From assembly GCF_900105495.1 (NCBI RefSeq), contig NZ_FNTF01000002.1:186001-250000 (forward strand): a DNA stretch of 64,000 nucleotides. The letters are read 5' to 3'. The position numbers were made by a program, and so were the translations under genes. Shown here piece after piece: positions 1-11,501 of the stretch (within the stretch, counting starts at the first letter, position 1; the number at the start of each line of letters is the position of its first letter). The stretch is from Pseudomonas frederiksbergensis. Its GTDB lineage: Bacteria; Pseudomonadota; Gammaproteobacteria; Pseudomonadales; Pseudomonadaceae. The notes under the pieces were generated by a model that saw only the letters and a list, made by a program, of their open reading frames with translations, made no database searches and had not been told where the DNA came from.

Positions 1-854
1 CCAAGCACACCACCTCCGCGGAAAACCTCCTGCGCCGCCTGTACCGGGAAACCAAGGGTACCGAGCTGTCGCCGGACATGGTTCACCTGTTCCTGCAGGA
101 ATCGGCCGTCGAAGAGCTGGACAACGTCTCCCCCTCCGAACCGTCCGTCGCCCTGCGCACCAAGAAAGGCATGATTCGCCCTCGCGGCTTGAATCAGTTG
201 CGCTATGTGAAGGAAATCCTCGGTAACGACATCAACTTCGGCATCGGCCCGGCCGGTACCGGCAAGACCTATCTGGCCGTTGCCTGCGCGGTAGACGCAC
301 TGGAACGCGAGCAGATTCGCCGCATCCTGCTGGTACGACCGGCGGTTGAAGCAGGTGAAAAGCTTGGTTTCCTGCCCGGCGACCTGTCGCAGAAGATCGA
401 CCCGTACCTGCGCCCGCTCTACGATGCACTCTACGAAATGCTCGGCTTCGAATACGTGGCCAAGCTGATCGAGCGTCAGGTGATCGAAGTTGCGCCGCTG
501 GCCTACATGCGCGGCCGAACCTTGAACAACAGTTTCATCATCCTCGACGAAAGCCAGAACACCACCGTCGAGCAGATGAAAATGTTCCTTACCCGGATCG
601 GCTTCGGCTCTACCGCCGTCATCACCGGTGACATCACCCAGGTCGACCTGCCGAAAGGCACCAAGTCCGGGCTGCACCATGTGATCGAAGTGCTCAAGGA
701 CGTACCGGGCATCAGCTTCACCCATTTCATGCCCAAAGACGTCGTGCGCCATCCATTGGTGCAGCGCATTGTCGAAGCCTACGAGCGCTTCGAGAATCGC
801 GTGGCCGACGAACCGGCGAAGGTCTCGTCCAAGGACAATCGCCACGATGCTTGA
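1..854 (+). CDS. ybeZ: PhoH-like P-loop ATPase YbeZ (5' end outside window)
   Basis: Cytoplasmic PhoH-family ATPase, linked in other bacteria to YbeY and rRNA maturation. The frame is open from the window edge, so the N-terminus lies upstream and about 283 C-terminal residues are present; the first ATG (nt 78) is internal. A Walker A loop GPAGTGKT (about nt 246-269) and a Walker B-like ILDESQNTT (about nt 540-566) mark the nucleotide-binding core. The end overlaps ybeY by 8 bp, which implies translational coupling in a ybeZ-ybeY-corC-lnt operon. The family call is secure; the exact biochemical role is inferred from the neighbours. Confidence 0.95.
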   Translation, partial: KHTTSAENLLRRLYRETKGTELSPDMVHLFLQESAVEELDNVSPSEPSVALRTKKGMIRPRGLNQLRYVKEILGNDINFGIGPAGTGKTYLAVACAVDALEREQIRRILLVRPAVEAGEKLGFLPGDLSQKIDPYLRPLYDALYEMLGFEYVAKLIERQVIEVAPLAYMRGRTLNNSFIILDESQNTTVEQMKMFLTRIGFGSTAVITGDITQVDLPKGTKSGLHHVIEVLKDVPGISFTHFMPKDVVRHPLVQRIVEAYERFENRVADEPAKVSSKDNRHDA

Positions 855-1341
855 GCTTGATCTGCAACTGGCTACCGAAGCGCCTGCGCCCAGCGAAGCC
901 GAGTTCCGCCAATGGTGCGAACTGGCGCTGCGCCAGCGCACAGCTGACTCCGAAATGACCATTCGCTTGGTCGATGAAGCGGAAGGTCGCGAGCTGAACC
1001 ACACCTGGCGGCAAAAGGATTACGCCACTAACGTCTTGTCGTTTCCTGCCGATGTGCCCGACGAATTTCTGGATATCCCGCTATTGGGCGATCTGGTGAT
1101 CTGCGTGGCGGTGGTCGAGCGCGAAGCAACCGAACAAGGCAAGGCACTCAAGGCCCATTGGGCTCACCTGGTCATTCACGGCTGCCTGCATCTGCTTGGT
1201 TACGACCATATCGATGACGAGGAAGCCGAAGAAATGGAAGCACTGGAACGAACGTTGCTTGCAGAGTTGGGCTATCCCGACCCGTATGCGGACGACGAAA
1301 CAGACACATCCCCTATCGTTACAACAAAGGATTCAGAGTAA
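847..1341 (+). CDS. ybeY: Endoribonuclease / rRNA maturation factor YbeY
   Basis: Zinc-dependent single-strand endoribonuclease acting in 16S rRNA 3' processing and ribosome quality control. The 164-residue protein carries the family signature with His111, His115 and His121 in [11 protein letters not shown], the predicted metal ligands. I chose the ATG at 847 because it overlaps the end of ybeZ and gives the usual family length. An upstream in-frame ATG at 769 would lie inside ybeZ and add 26 residues unlike the family. Followed 5 bp later by corC. Confidence 0.96.
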   Translation: MLELDLQLATEAPAPSEAEFRQWCELALRQRTADSEMTIRLVDEAEGRELNHTWRQKDYATNVLSFPADVPDEFLDIPLLGDLVICVAVVEREATEQGKALKAHWAHLVIHGCLHLLGYDHIDDEEAEEMEALERTLLAELGYPDPYADDETDTSPIVTTKDSE

Positions 1342-1346
1342 TCGCT

Positions 1347-2186
1347 ATGAGCGAAGATCGATCGAGCAACGGGCAAAAGTCATGGCTGGGTAAGCTCACC
1401 CAGGCTTTTGCCCACGAGCCGAAGAACCGCCAGGAGTTGCTGGAGCTGCTGCGCGACGCCCACCAAAACAAGTTGCTGGACAGCGAAGCGCTGGCCATCG
1501 TCGAAGGCGCCATCCAGGTGGCTGACCTGCAAGTACGGGACATCATGGTCCCGCGCTCGCAGATGATCAGCATCAAGGCGACCCAGACACCCCGCGAGTT
1601 CCTGCCTGCCGTGGTCGACTCGGCCCACTCCCGCTACCCGGTGATCGGCGAAAGCCACGATGACGTGATGGGCGTGTTGCTGGCCAAGGACTTGCTGCCG
1701 TTGATCCTCAAGGAGAACGGCGACAGCTTCAACATCAAGGACTTGCTGCGCCCGGCCACTTTCGTGCCCGAGTCCAAGCGTCTGAATGTGCTGCTGCGCG
1801 AGTTCCGCGCCAACCACAACCACATGGCCATCGTCATCGACGAATACGGCGGCGTGGCGGGCCTGGTGACCATCGAAGACGTGCTGGAACAGATCGTCGG
1901 CGACATCGAAGACGAGCATGACGTCGAAGAAGACAGCTACATCAAGCCGCTGCCCAGCGGTGACTTCCTGATCAAGGCCCTGACGCCGATCGAGAATTTC
2001 AACGAATTCTTCGACAGCCAATTCTCCGATGACGAATTCGACACGGTCGGCGGTCTGGTGATGAGCGCGTTCGGGCACCTGCCAAAACGCAACGAAATCA
2101 CTGAAATCGGCCCCTATCGCTTCCGCATCCTGAACGCCGACAGCCGTCGGATTCACCTGCTGCGCCTGTCACCTATCGCCCGGTAA
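1347..2186 (+). CDS. corC: CorC/YbeX CBS-domain protein (Mg/Co homeostasis)
   Basis: 279-residue HlyC/CorC family protein without membrane spans, like E. coli CorC/YbeX. Family knowledge links it to magnesium and cobalt efflux and, through its operon, to ribosome metabolism. Two CBS domains are visible: about residues 65-125, starting at VRDIMVPRSQM, and about 130-190, including the typical IVIDEYGGVAGLVTIEDVLE. A C-terminal CorC_HlyC transporter-associated domain follows (about 200-279, with FDTVGGLVMSAFGHLP). It sits between ybeY (5 bp gap) and lnt (16 bp gap), the standard order in gammaproteobacteria. Confidence 0.94.
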   Translation: MSEDRSSNGQKSWLGKLTQAFAHEPKNRQELLELLRDAHQNKLLDSEALAIVEGAIQVADLQVRDIMVPRSQMISIKATQTPREFLPAVVDSAHSRYPVIGESHDDVMGVLLAKDLLPLILKENGDSFNIKDLLRPATFVPESKRLNVLLREFRANHNHMAIVIDEYGGVAGLVTIEDVLEQIVGDIEDEHDVEEDSYIKPLPSGDFLIKALTPIENFNEFFDSQFSDDEFDTVGGLVMSAFGHLPKRNEITEIGPYRFRILNADSRRIHLLRLSPIAR

Positions 2187-2202
2187 AAAACTAAGGATAG
2201 AA

Positions 2203-3726
2203 ATGCGCTGGATAACCCGCCCCGGCTGGCCCGGTAACCTGCTGGCCGTGGCGGCCGGTGCAATCACCACCCTGGCCCTGGCGCCGTTCGATATCTGGCC
2301 GTTGGCGTTGCTGGCGGTCGGTTTCTTTTATGCCGGCTTGCGCGAACTGAACCCACGTCAGGCCTTGGGCCGTGGCTGGTGTTTCGGTTTCGGCCTGTTT
2401 GGCGCTGGCACCAGTTGGATCTACTACAGCATTCACCACTTCGGCGGCGCTTCGGTGCTGCTGGCCGGTTTCCTGATGCTGATTTTCACGGCGGCGATTG
2501 CCTGGTTCTTCGCCCTGCCCGCCTGGATCTGGGCGCGCTGGCTGCGCCGTAACGAAGCGCCGCTGGCCGACGCCTTGGCGTTTGCGGCGTTGTGGGTCGG
2601 CCAGGAAGCCTTTCGCGGCTGGTTCCTGACCGGTTTCCCCTGGCTATATTCCGGCTACAGTCAGCTCGACGGCCCGTTGGCCGGGCTCGCCCCGCTGGGC
2701 GGGATGTGGCTGATTTCCTTCACTCTGGCCCTGACGGCAGCGCTGATCTATAACGCTTTGCGCCTGCTGCGCACCGGCCGCAAAGGCTTTATCGCCGCAG
2801 GTGTGTTGCTGCTGATTGGCCCTTGGGTGGCCGGCATGGCGCTCAAGGAACACGCCTGGACAACCCCGGCGGGTGCACCACTGACTGTCGCAGCGATTCA
2901 GGGCAACATCGAACAGAGCATGAAGTGGGATCCGACGCAGCTCAACGCGCAGTTGGCGCTGTACCGTGACATGAGTTTCAGCTCCAAACCGGTCGACTTG
3001 CTGATCTGGCCGGAAACGGCCATCCCGGTGCTCAAGGAGTCCGCCGAGGGCTACCTGAACATGATGGGAAGCTTCGCCGCAGAGCGTAAGTCCGCGCTGA
3101 TTACCGGCGTACCGATTCGCGAGGAAGTCCATCACCAGAAGCGTTTCTACAACGGCATCACCGTCGTGGGCGAAGGCGATGGCACTTACCTCAAACAGAA
3201 GCTGGTGCCGTTTGGCGAATACGTTCCGTTGCAGGACGTGCTGCGCGGATTGATCGCCTTCTTCGACCTGCCGATGTCGGACTTTGCCCGCGGTCCCGCC
3301 GATCAGGCGATGCTGCAAGCCAAGGGCTATCAGATTGCACCGTTCATCTGCTACGAAGTGGTTTACCCGGAATTCGCCGCCAGCCTTGCGGCGCGCAGCG
3401 ATCTGCTGCTGACCATCAGTAATGACACCTGGTTCGGCACGTCCATCGGCCCGCTGCAACATTTACAGATGGCGCAGATGCGCGCGCTCGAGGCTGGTCG
3501 CTGGATGATCCGCGCCACCAACAACGGCGTGACCGGCCTGATCAACCCGTTCGGCCAGATCACCGTGCAGATCCCTCAGTTTGAACGTGGCATTTTGTAC
3601 GGTGAAGTGGTGCCCATGCACAACCTGACGCCTTATCTGGAATGGCGTTCGTGGCCGCTGATCATTGTTTGCGTGTTGTTGTTTGGCTGGGCACTGATCG
3701 CGAGCCGGATGGCCAAGACAGTCTGA
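2203..3726 (+). CDS. lnt: Apolipoprotein N-acyltransferase Lnt
   Basis: Inner-membrane enzyme that N-acylates the lipid-modified cysteine of lipoproteins, the last step before Lol sorting. The 507 residues match the family length. The N-terminal half is a run of hydrophobic segments, followed by a periplasmic nitrilase-like domain from about residue 225. The catalytic Glu-Lys-Cys triad is visible in LLIWPETAIPV, LKQKLVPFGEYVP and APFICYEVVYPEF. One more hydrophobic segment ends the protein. Last gene of the ybeZ-lnt operon; a palindromic repeat follows directly. Several lipoproteins in this window (LptE, RlpA, SltB3, the MORN protein) would be its substrates. Confidence 0.97.
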   Translation: MRWITRPGWPGNLLAVAAGAITTLALAPFDIWPLALLAVGFFYAGLRELNPRQALGRGWCFGFGLFGAGTSWIYYSIHHFGGASVLLAGFLMLIFTAAIAWFFALPAWIWARWLRRNEAPLADALAFAALWVGQEAFRGWFLTGFPWLYSGYSQLDGPLAGLAPLGGMWLISFTLALTAALIYNALRLLRTGRKGFIAAGVLLLIGPWVAGMALKEHAWTTPAGAPLTVAAIQGNIEQSMKWDPTQLNAQLALYRDMSFSSKPVDLLIWPETAIPVLKESAEGYLNMMGSFAAERKSALITGVPIREEVHHQKRFYNGITVVGEGDGTYLKQKLVPFGEYVPLQDVLRGLIAFFDLPMSDFARGPADQAMLQAKGYQIAPFICYEVVYPEFAASLAARSDLLLTISNDTWFGTSIGPLQHLQMAQMRALEAGRWMIRATNNGVTGLINPFGQITVQIPQFERGILYGEVVPMHNLTPYLEWRSWPLIIVCVLLFGWALIASRMAKTV

Positions 3727-3727
3727 T

Positions 3728-3841
3728 GATCGTTCCCACGCTCCGCGTGGGAATGCATCCCGTGACGCTCTGCGTCACAGCGTCAACAGCGGGACGCAGA
3801 GCGTCCCCGGCGGCATTCCCACGCGGAGCGTGGGAACGATC
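3728..3841. repeat. Palindromic intergenic element, family A, copy 1
   Basis: Long imperfect inverted repeat between lnt and the convergent YdcF-like gene. The arms begin GATCGTTCCCACGCTCCGCG and end with its near-complement. Nested inside are smaller palindromes around TGACGCTCTGCGTCA and GGACGCAGAGCGTCC. Two more copies lie at 40098-40203 and 42540-42661, all between genes. It may act as a bidirectional terminator or a REP/BIME-type element; function is not visible in the sequence. Confidence 0.85.
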
Positions 3842-4619
3842 AATCAGCACCAACATCGCCTCGGTAAAAGATCAAATACCCGATCTGCCCCACCGCCTCA
3901 TTCATCAACTGCCCGCTCTGCCAGATTGACTTGAATTCCGGCATCCAGCCACCCAGCGGCCGGGCGTTGTCCACGCCTAAAAACCCCATCGGCGCCGGGA
4001 CTACTTCAAAACCTGCCTTTTCGAAACTCCAGACGGCTCGCGGCATGTGCCAGGCCTGAGTCACGATCACCACGCGCTTGATCCCTTGCGGCAACAACAC
4101 CTCGGCGCTGAACTGCGCGTTCTCCCAGGTCGTGCGGCTGCGCCCTTCCTGCCAACGCACCGTCACGCCGAAATCATCTTGCAATGAGTCAGCCATCAAC
4201 CTGGCCTCAGTCGGCGGCGTACCGTAATGCAAACCGCCGCTGGTCAGGACCGGCAAGCCCGACGCCTTGGCCAGCCGCGCCGTATAACGCTCGCGCTGCA
4301 GCGCCACCCCCGTCGGCTGGTCGTCGCCCCAGGCCAGATCGCCACGTTCGCGCCCCGCGCCCAGCACGACAATCGCGTCGGCACGCTGCGCCAATGTCGC
4401 CCATTCATTACGAGCCAGCGGTGCTTCACGTTCCAGCGTCTTCGCACCCCACTGCACCACCACCGGCAAGCTCATCAACCAGAAGCCGCCCACGCCTAAG
4501 GCAAAGCACAACCCGGCAAGGCGCGGTCTTGAGCGTCGCAACCACCACGCAAGCACCAACAGCAGCAAAAGAATGCCGGGCGGCAACAGGAGTTGTTTAA
4601 CGAAATATCGAAAAGGCAT
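3840..4619 (-). CDS. YdcF/ElyC-type DUF218 membrane protein
   Basis: 259-residue protein with two N-terminal hydrophobic segments (about residues 10-26 and 36-52) and a DUF218 domain from about residue 75. The domain includes ADAIVVLGAGRERGD, the SGG loop (VLTSGGLHYGTPPTEA) and the ENA/TQAWHMPRA stretches typical of the family. Members such as E. coli ElyC act at the inner membrane in cell-envelope homeostasis, possibly in peptidoglycan precursor or lipid carrier metabolism; the reaction is not firmly established. Convergent with lnt, its stop codon abutting repeat family A. Confidence 0.88.
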   Translation of the reverse strand: MPFRYFVKQLLLPPGILLLLLVLAWWLRRSRPRLAGLCFALGVGGFWLMSLPVVVQWGAKTLEREAPLARNEWATLAQRADAIVVLGAGRERGDLAWGDDQPTGVALQRERYTARLAKASGLPVLTSGGLHYGTPPTEARLMADSLQDDFGVTVRWQEGRSRTTWENAQFSAEVLLPQGIKRVVIVTQAWHMPRAVWSFEKAGFEVVPAPMGFLGVDNARPLGGWMPEFKSIWQSGQLMNEAVGQIGYLIFYRGDVGAD

Positions 4620-4726
4620 CGAGCATCTCCAAAAGATGCCCGAAGCCTAAGTGGGTTGACGCAATGCGACAACAAATACGGAAGGACCAAGCTTCACAAA
4701 TACATCAGACATTGCTTCCAGTGTCC

Positions 4727-5047
4727 TTACTTGAACTGCAAAGACCGGACCTTTACCGTGTCCTTGCCAGGAGCCTTGTCCTTGAGCCAGATGATCTTGG
4801 CCGAACGTGGTGCGTCGAGTTGCTTCACTGCTTCTGACAAGCATCCGTGTGTCTCACGTTCACTGCGATCGAGATACGCCTTGACCAGATCAAACTCTGC
4901 GGGGCTCAAGCCACGCAATTCCAGTTCCAACGGACGCTCATCGCGTAACCGGTCAGCGGTTTTTGCCGCGTCCAAGGCCATTCCCAAACGATCGATCAGT
5001 CTTTCGTACAGCTCCGGTTTTGTAACTTTTTGCCGTGACTCAACCAT
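4727..5047 (-). CDS. Small conserved hypothetical protein
   Basis: 106 residues, soluble, charged and mostly helical in appearance; I do not recognise a domain. Reasons to think it real: a good Shine-Dalgarno (GAGGTGAT about 5 nt before the ATG), Pseudomonas-like codon use, and no better frame on the other strand. It stands alone between the YdcF-like gene and leuS and is transcribed away from leuS. No signal peptide or membrane span. Function unknown. Confidence 0.7.
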   Translation of the reverse strand: MVESRQKVTKPELYERLIDRLGMALDAAKTADRLRDERPLELELRGLSPAEFDLVKAYLDRSERETHGCLSEAVKQLDAPRSAKIIWLKDKAPGKDTVKVRSLQFK

Positions 5048-5266
5048 CCATCACCTCATTGAAGATAAGACTCACTCCCCATTTAGAGCTTAGCCTCCAT
5101 CAACAAACCGGCTGAGTACTGCGACCAACGGCCCTCGCAGCGGTTTTTGGGCGACCCGCAGCAGCAATCAGGGTTTCCCTCGGTAGAGTGCGGTCATGTA
5201 TGCTACGGCGCTTCCTGTAACTCCACTTCCAGCTCGCCTGGGCACCGAAACGCCGATTTGGCGTGA

Positions 5267-7933
<2,667 letters not shown>

Positions 7934-7941
7934 TTGGATCA

Positions 7942-7964
7942 GGCGCCAGGTCATGCCTGGCGCC
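7942..7964. other. Perfect hairpin between leuS and lptE
   Basis: Nine-base-pair inverted repeat GGCGCCAGG / CCTGGCGCC with a 5-nt loop, 8 bp after the leuS stop. No T-run follows, so it is not a classical terminator; it may protect or process the leuS-lptE transcript. Confidence 0.6.
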
Positions 7965-8021
7965 GAGTAAAACCTTTCGGGCCGCATGATCGGCCCACAT
8001 GGTTTCAAGGGGAGCAACAAG

Positions 8022-8627
8022 ATGATCAAACGCAATTTGCTGGTGATGGGCCTTGCGGTCCTGTTGAGCGCCTGCGGTTTCCAGCTGCGCGGCACCGGCA
8101 CCAATGAACTGGCGATCAAGGAACTCGACCTGAGTGCCCGTAACGCTTACGGCGAAATCGTGACGCAACTGCGTCAAGTGCTGGAAAGCAGCGGCGTCAA
8201 GGTCTACAGCGGTGCACCTTACAAACTGGTGCTGACTGATGAGCAGGAAAGCCAGCGCATCCTCAGCTACGCAGGTGCCGGTCGTACTGGCGAGTACCAG
8301 GTAAGCACCTTGCTGAGCTACGACATCCGTGGCGAGAGCAACCTGCCGCTGCTGAGCGACAAGCTCGAAGTGCAAAAAATCTTTATCCACGACGGCAGCA
8401 ACCTGGTGGGTTCCGACCAGGAAGCCAACGACGCCCGCAAGGAAACCCGTCGTGAACTGGTCCAACGGATGATGCTGCGTCTGCAACAGCTCACGCCTGC
8501 TCAGCTGGACCAGATGCAACAGACCGCCAACGCCAAAGCCAAGGCTGAGGCCGATGCACTGGAAGCGGCGCAGAAGGTTGAAGCGCAAACGCCACGCCAG
8601 TCGCCAATCGAACTGCCGCAGCAGTAA
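8022..8627 (+). CDS. lptE: LPS-assembly lipoprotein LptE
   Basis: Outer-membrane lipoprotein that plugs LptD and delivers LPS to the cell surface. With the ATG at 8022, preceded by AAGGGGAG, the protein has 201 residues and starts with a lipoprotein signal ending in the lipobox LLSAC followed by GFQLRGTG, the usual LptE beginning. An in-frame ATG at 7986 would spoil the signal peptide. The C-terminal tail is rich in Ala, Lys and Glu (about residues 165-190), a low-complexity extension. The leuS-lptE-holA order is conserved. Confidence 0.96.
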   Translation: MIKRNLLVMGLAVLLSACGFQLRGTGTNELAIKELDLSARNAYGEIVTQLRQVLESSGVKVYSGAPYKLVLTDEQESQRILSYAGAGRTGEYQVSTLLSYDIRGESNLPLLSDKLEVQKIFIHDGSNLVGSDQEANDARKETRRELVQRMMLRLQQLTPAQLDQMQQTANAKAKAEADALEAAQKVEAQTPRQSPIELPQQ

Positions 8628-8632
8628 GACTT

Positions 8633-8654
8633 ACGGGGCGCTCAGGCGCCCCGT
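8633..8654. other. Perfect GC hairpin between lptE and holA
   Basis: Stem ACGGGGCGC / GCGCCCCGT with a TCAG tetraloop, placed 12 bp before the holA ATG and followed by TTAG rather than a T-run. It may attenuate or process the transcript, or reduce holA translation; it leaves no room for a normal Shine-Dalgarno outside the stem region. Confidence 0.55.
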
Positions 8655-8666
8655 TAGCCCTCGCCT

Positions 8667-9704
8667 ATGAAACTCGCCCCCGCCCAACTCGCCAAACACC
8701 TGCAAGGTGCACTCGCGCCGGTCTACATCATCAGTGGCGATGACCCACTGCTGTGTCAGGAAGCCGCCGACGCCATTCGTGCCGCCGCCCGCCAACAGGG
8801 ATTCGACGAACGCCAGGTCTTCGCCGCCGACGCCAGTTTCGACTGGGGAACGTTGCTGCAAGCCGGCGCGAGCATGTCGCTGTTCGCCGAAAAGCGCCTG
8901 CTGGAACTGCGTCTGCCGTCCGGCAAACCCGGTGACAAAGGCGCTGCCGCGTTTATCGAGTACTGCTCACGGCCCGCCGAAGACACGGTGTTGCTGATCA
9001 GCCTGCCGAAACTCGATGGCAGCGCGCAGAAAACCAAGTGGGGCAAGGCGCTGATCGAAGGTCAACAGACCCAGTTCGTGCAAATCTGGCCGATAGAGAC
9101 CAACCAGTTGCCGAGCTGGATCCGTCAACGGTTGTCCCAGGCAGGGCTTTCCGCCAGCCAGGACGCCGTCGAACTGATCGCCGCACGGGTCGAGGGCAAC
9201 CTGCTGGCGGCGGCCCAGGAAATCGAAAAGCTCAAGCTGATGGCCGAAGGTGGCCAGATCACCGTCGAAACCGTGCAAGCGGCGGTGGCCGACAGTGCGC
9301 GCTTCGATGTCTTTGGCCTGACCGACGCGATTCTTAACGGCGAAGCCGCTCATGCCCTGCGCATGCTTGAAGGGCTGCGCGGCGAAGGCGTTGAGCCACC
9401 AGTGATCCTCTGGGCGCTGGCCCGGGAACTGCGTCTGTTGGCCAACCTGTCGCTGCAGTACAGCCAGGGCGTGCCACTGGACAAAGCCTTCAGCTCCGCC
9501 CGACCGCCGGTCTGGGACAAACGCAAGCCACTGATGAGCAAAGCCTTGCAACGCTACTCGGCGCAACGCTGGGCGCAGCTATTGCTGGAAGCTCAGCGCA
9601 TCGATGCGCAAATCAAAGGCCAGGCTGCAGGCTCGCCATGGATGAGCCTTAGTCGATTGTCGTTGTTGATGGCCGGCCAACGCCTGACCTTGCCTGCCGA
9701 GTAA
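8667..9704 (+). CDS. holA: DNA polymerase III delta subunit
   Basis: Clamp-loader subunit that opens the beta sliding clamp. 345 residues, the usual length. The N-terminal part (KHLQGALAPVYIISGDDPLLCQEAADAIR) is the degenerate AAA+ domain that contacts beta. The middle contains PSWIRQRLSQAGL and the helical lid, and the C-terminal collar runs from about residue 215 (FDVFGLTDAILNGEA). Third gene after leuS and lptE, as in most gammaproteobacteria. A strong hairpin lies in the 39-bp gap before it. Confidence 0.96.
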   Translation: MKLAPAQLAKHLQGALAPVYIISGDDPLLCQEAADAIRAAARQQGFDERQVFAADASFDWGTLLQAGASMSLFAEKRLLELRLPSGKPGDKGAAAFIEYCSRPAEDTVLLISLPKLDGSAQKTKWGKALIEGQQTQFVQIWPIETNQLPSWIRQRLSQAGLSASQDAVELIAARVEGNLLAAAQEIEKLKLMAEGGQITVETVQAAVADSARFDVFGLTDAILNGEAAHALRMLEGLRGEGVEPPVILWALARELRLLANLSLQYSQGVPLDKAFSSARPPVWDKRKPLMSKALQRYSAQRWAQLLLEAQRIDAQIKGQAAGSPWMSLSRLSLLMAGQRLTLPAE

Positions 9705-9710
9705 ACACGC

Positions 9711-9851
9711 CCTCTGTAGCAGTTGGCGAAGCCTGCGTTCGGCTGCGCAGCAGTCGTCAATACTGAGTTCCGGATCATCCTGGCACACCGCGCTGTCCGA
9801 TTTTACGACTGCTGCGCAGCCGAACGCAGGCTTCGCCAGCTGCTACAGAGG
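9711..9851. repeat. Palindromic intergenic element, family B, copy 1
   Basis: Inverted repeat with arms of about 45 bp, starting CCTCTGTAGCAGTTGGCG and closing with its near-complement; the inner part reads GCCTGCGTTCGGCTGCGCAG. The loop is about 50 bp of unrelated sequence. Near-identical arms occur at 54295-54429, and a diverged copy at 44619-44740. Lies between holA and arfA. Probably a REP-derived element; it could end transcription of leuS-lptE-holA. Confidence 0.85.
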
Positions 9852-9948
9852 TTTCCTACGCTACTCACATCCATTTGCCCTATAGACAGAATCTCAACTT
9901 CGGCAGATTATTTCCCCCGCAAAACCCACTCAATCGAGAGATCCGATC

Positions 9949-10113
9949 ATGAGCAAAAAGCCATCTAAACGTGGCCCCAACAAGGCCAAATCCATCATCG
10001 CCCAGCCACTGTTCCGCAGCCGTCAGGAACGAGCCGGCAAGGGCAAAGGCAGCTACCGCCGCGAAGCCTTCCAGTCTAATAGCTGGGAGGCTTCTTACTT
10101 TCTGGCGGCCTGA
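9949..10113 (+). CDS. arfA: Alternative ribosome-rescue factor ArfA
   Basis: 54-residue basic protein with the ArfA signature: an N-terminal basic segment, PLFRSRQERAGKGKGSYRR (about residues 20-38) and NSWEAS (44-49). ArfA binds ribosomes stalled on non-stop mRNA when trans-translation fails and recruits RF2. The Shine-Dalgarno region is GAGAG before the ATG. A terminator-like hairpin lies inside the coding sequence (10063-10094), 17 bp before the stop codon, matching the known scheme in which functional ArfA is made from truncated arfA mRNA. The full-length C-terminus ends SYFLAA, resembling the ssrA degradation tag. Confidence 0.93.
   Translation: MSKKPSKRGPNKAKSIIAQPLFRSRQERAGKGKGSYRREAFQSNSWEASYFLAA
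10063..10100 (+). terminator. Terminator-like hairpin inside arfA
   Basis: Twelve-base-pair stem GAAGCCTTCCAG / CTGGGAGGCTTC (one G-U pair), loop TCTAATAG, followed by the T-rich TTACTTTCT. It lies upstream of the arfA stop at 10111. Intrinsic termination here, or RNase III cleavage of the stem, would give a non-stop arfA mRNA, the feedback known for ArfA in other Proteobacteria. Which of the two applies cannot be told from sequence. Confidence 0.75.
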
Positions 10114-10175
10114 AAGGCAAGCGCTCGCTCAACATGTTAAGGTCTGCACCTGATTCGTACTCCCTGGACCCGTGC

Positions 10176-11498
10176 ATGCCCTTTTGTATTTCCCGTCGTT
10201 GGCCTGTGCGCCAACTGATAGCTGCCTCCAGCCTCATTTTGCTAGTCGCCTGCGCGGAAAAACCCACCGCAGCCGACGCCAAGCCGCTTCAGACCCTCCC
10301 TGTCGCGACAGCCCCTGCGGTCATTCCGCCCGTGGTGCCGACCGGTGAAAACCTCGATATCCAGCCCACCCAGACCTTCGCCGAATGGCAGGCGGGTTTC
10401 CGCAAGGACGCTCTGGCCGCCGGCATCCGCGCCGATCTGTTCGACCGCGCCTTCGCTAATGTCAGCCTCGACTCCAGCGTGATCCGTGCCGACCGCAGCC
10501 AGCCGGAATTTTCCCGTCCGGTTTGGGAATACCTCGACGGCGCCCTTTCGCCGCTGCGGGTACACAAAGGCCAGGCGCTGGTCAGCCAGTACGCCGACAT
10601 CCTGCAAAGCATCGAACAGCGCTACGGCGTCGATCGCCAGGCACTGGTCTCGGTATGGGGCATGGAAAGTAACTTCGGGCAGTTCCAGGGCAACAAGTCG
10701 GTGATCAATTCCCTGGCGACCCTGGCCTATGAAGGTCGGCGTCCCGGGTTTGCCCACGCGCAACTGATCGCCGCCCTGCAGATCCTGCAACAGGGCGATA
10801 TCGCGCCCGAGAAAATGCTCGGCTCCTGGGCTGGCGCCATGGGCCAGACCCAGTTCATCCCGACCACCTACAACACCCACGCCGTAGACTTCGATGGCGA
10901 TGGTCGCCGCGACATCTGGGGCAGCCCGGCCGACGCGCTGGCCTCGACGGCACACTACCTGCAAAGCTCAGGCTGGCAGAAAGGCCAGCCGTGGGGCTTT
11001 GAAGTGCAGTTGCCAGGCAGTTTCAACTACATCCTGGCCGATGGCACGATTCGCAAGAGCGTCGCCGAATGGCAGCAACTGGGCGTCACCCTGCCCAACG
11101 GCGGCCAGGTTCCGGCAGGTTCCGAACACCTGTCAGCCGCCCTGCTGCTGCCGGCCGGTTACCGCGGCCCGGCGTTCCTGGTCCTCGATAACTTCCGCGC
11201 GATCCTCAAGTACAACAACTCGTCGTCCTACGCCTTGGCCGTTAGCTTGTTGTCCGAGCGTTTCAACGGCGCCGGCCTGATCGACGGCACGTGGCCCAAA
11301 GATGATTTGCCGCTGAGCCGTACCGAGCGGATCGAACTGCAAAGCCTGTTGAGTGCCCAGAACTACGACGCGGGCAACGCCGACGGGATTATCGGCGCCA
11401 ATACCCGCAAGGCGATCCGCAGCGCCCAGCAGTCGTTTGGCTGGCCGGCGGATGGGTATCCGACGCACAAGTTGCTCGAAGGCCTGCGTAACCGCTAA
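10176..11498 (+). CDS. sltB3: Lytic murein transglycosylase, MltB family with PG-binding domain (SltB3-type)
   Basis: Cleaves the MurNAc-GlcNAc bond of peptidoglycan with 1,6-anhydro product formation. Starting at 10176 the 440-residue protein has a lipoprotein-like signal with LLVAC lipobox. The MltB catalytic domain (about residues 60-355) contains VSVWGMESNFGQF with the catalytic Glu, then GAMGQTQFIPTTY and VDFDGDGRRDIW. A PG_binding_1 domain closes the protein (about 375-440, including NADGIIGANTRKAIRSAQ). The ATG at 10134 would add 14 residues before the signal. Domain layout and location upstream of the lipA region agree with P. aeruginosa SltB3; the symbol rests on memory of that synteny. 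Confidence 0.9.
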   Translation: MPFCISRRWPVRQLIAASSLILLVACAEKPTAADAKPLQTLPVATAPAVIPPVVPTGENLDIQPTQTFAEWQAGFRKDALAAGIRADLFDRAFANVSLDSSVIRADRSQPEFSRPVWEYLDGALSPLRVHKGQALVSQYADILQSIEQRYGVDRQALVSVWGMESNFGQFQGNKSVINSLATLAYEGRRPGFAHAQLIAALQILQQGDIAPEKMLGSWAGAMGQTQFIPTTYNTHAVDFDGDGRRDIWGSPADALASTAHYLQSSGWQKGQPWGFEVQLPGSFNYILADGTIRKSVAEWQQLGVTLPNGGQVPAGSEHLSAALLLPAGYRGPAFLVLDNFRAILKYNNSSSYALAVSLLSERFNGAGLIDGTWPKDDLPLSRTERIELQSLLSAQNYDAGNADGIIGANTRKAIRSAQQSFGWPADGYPTHKLLEGLRNR

Positions 11499-11501
11499 AA
11501 G

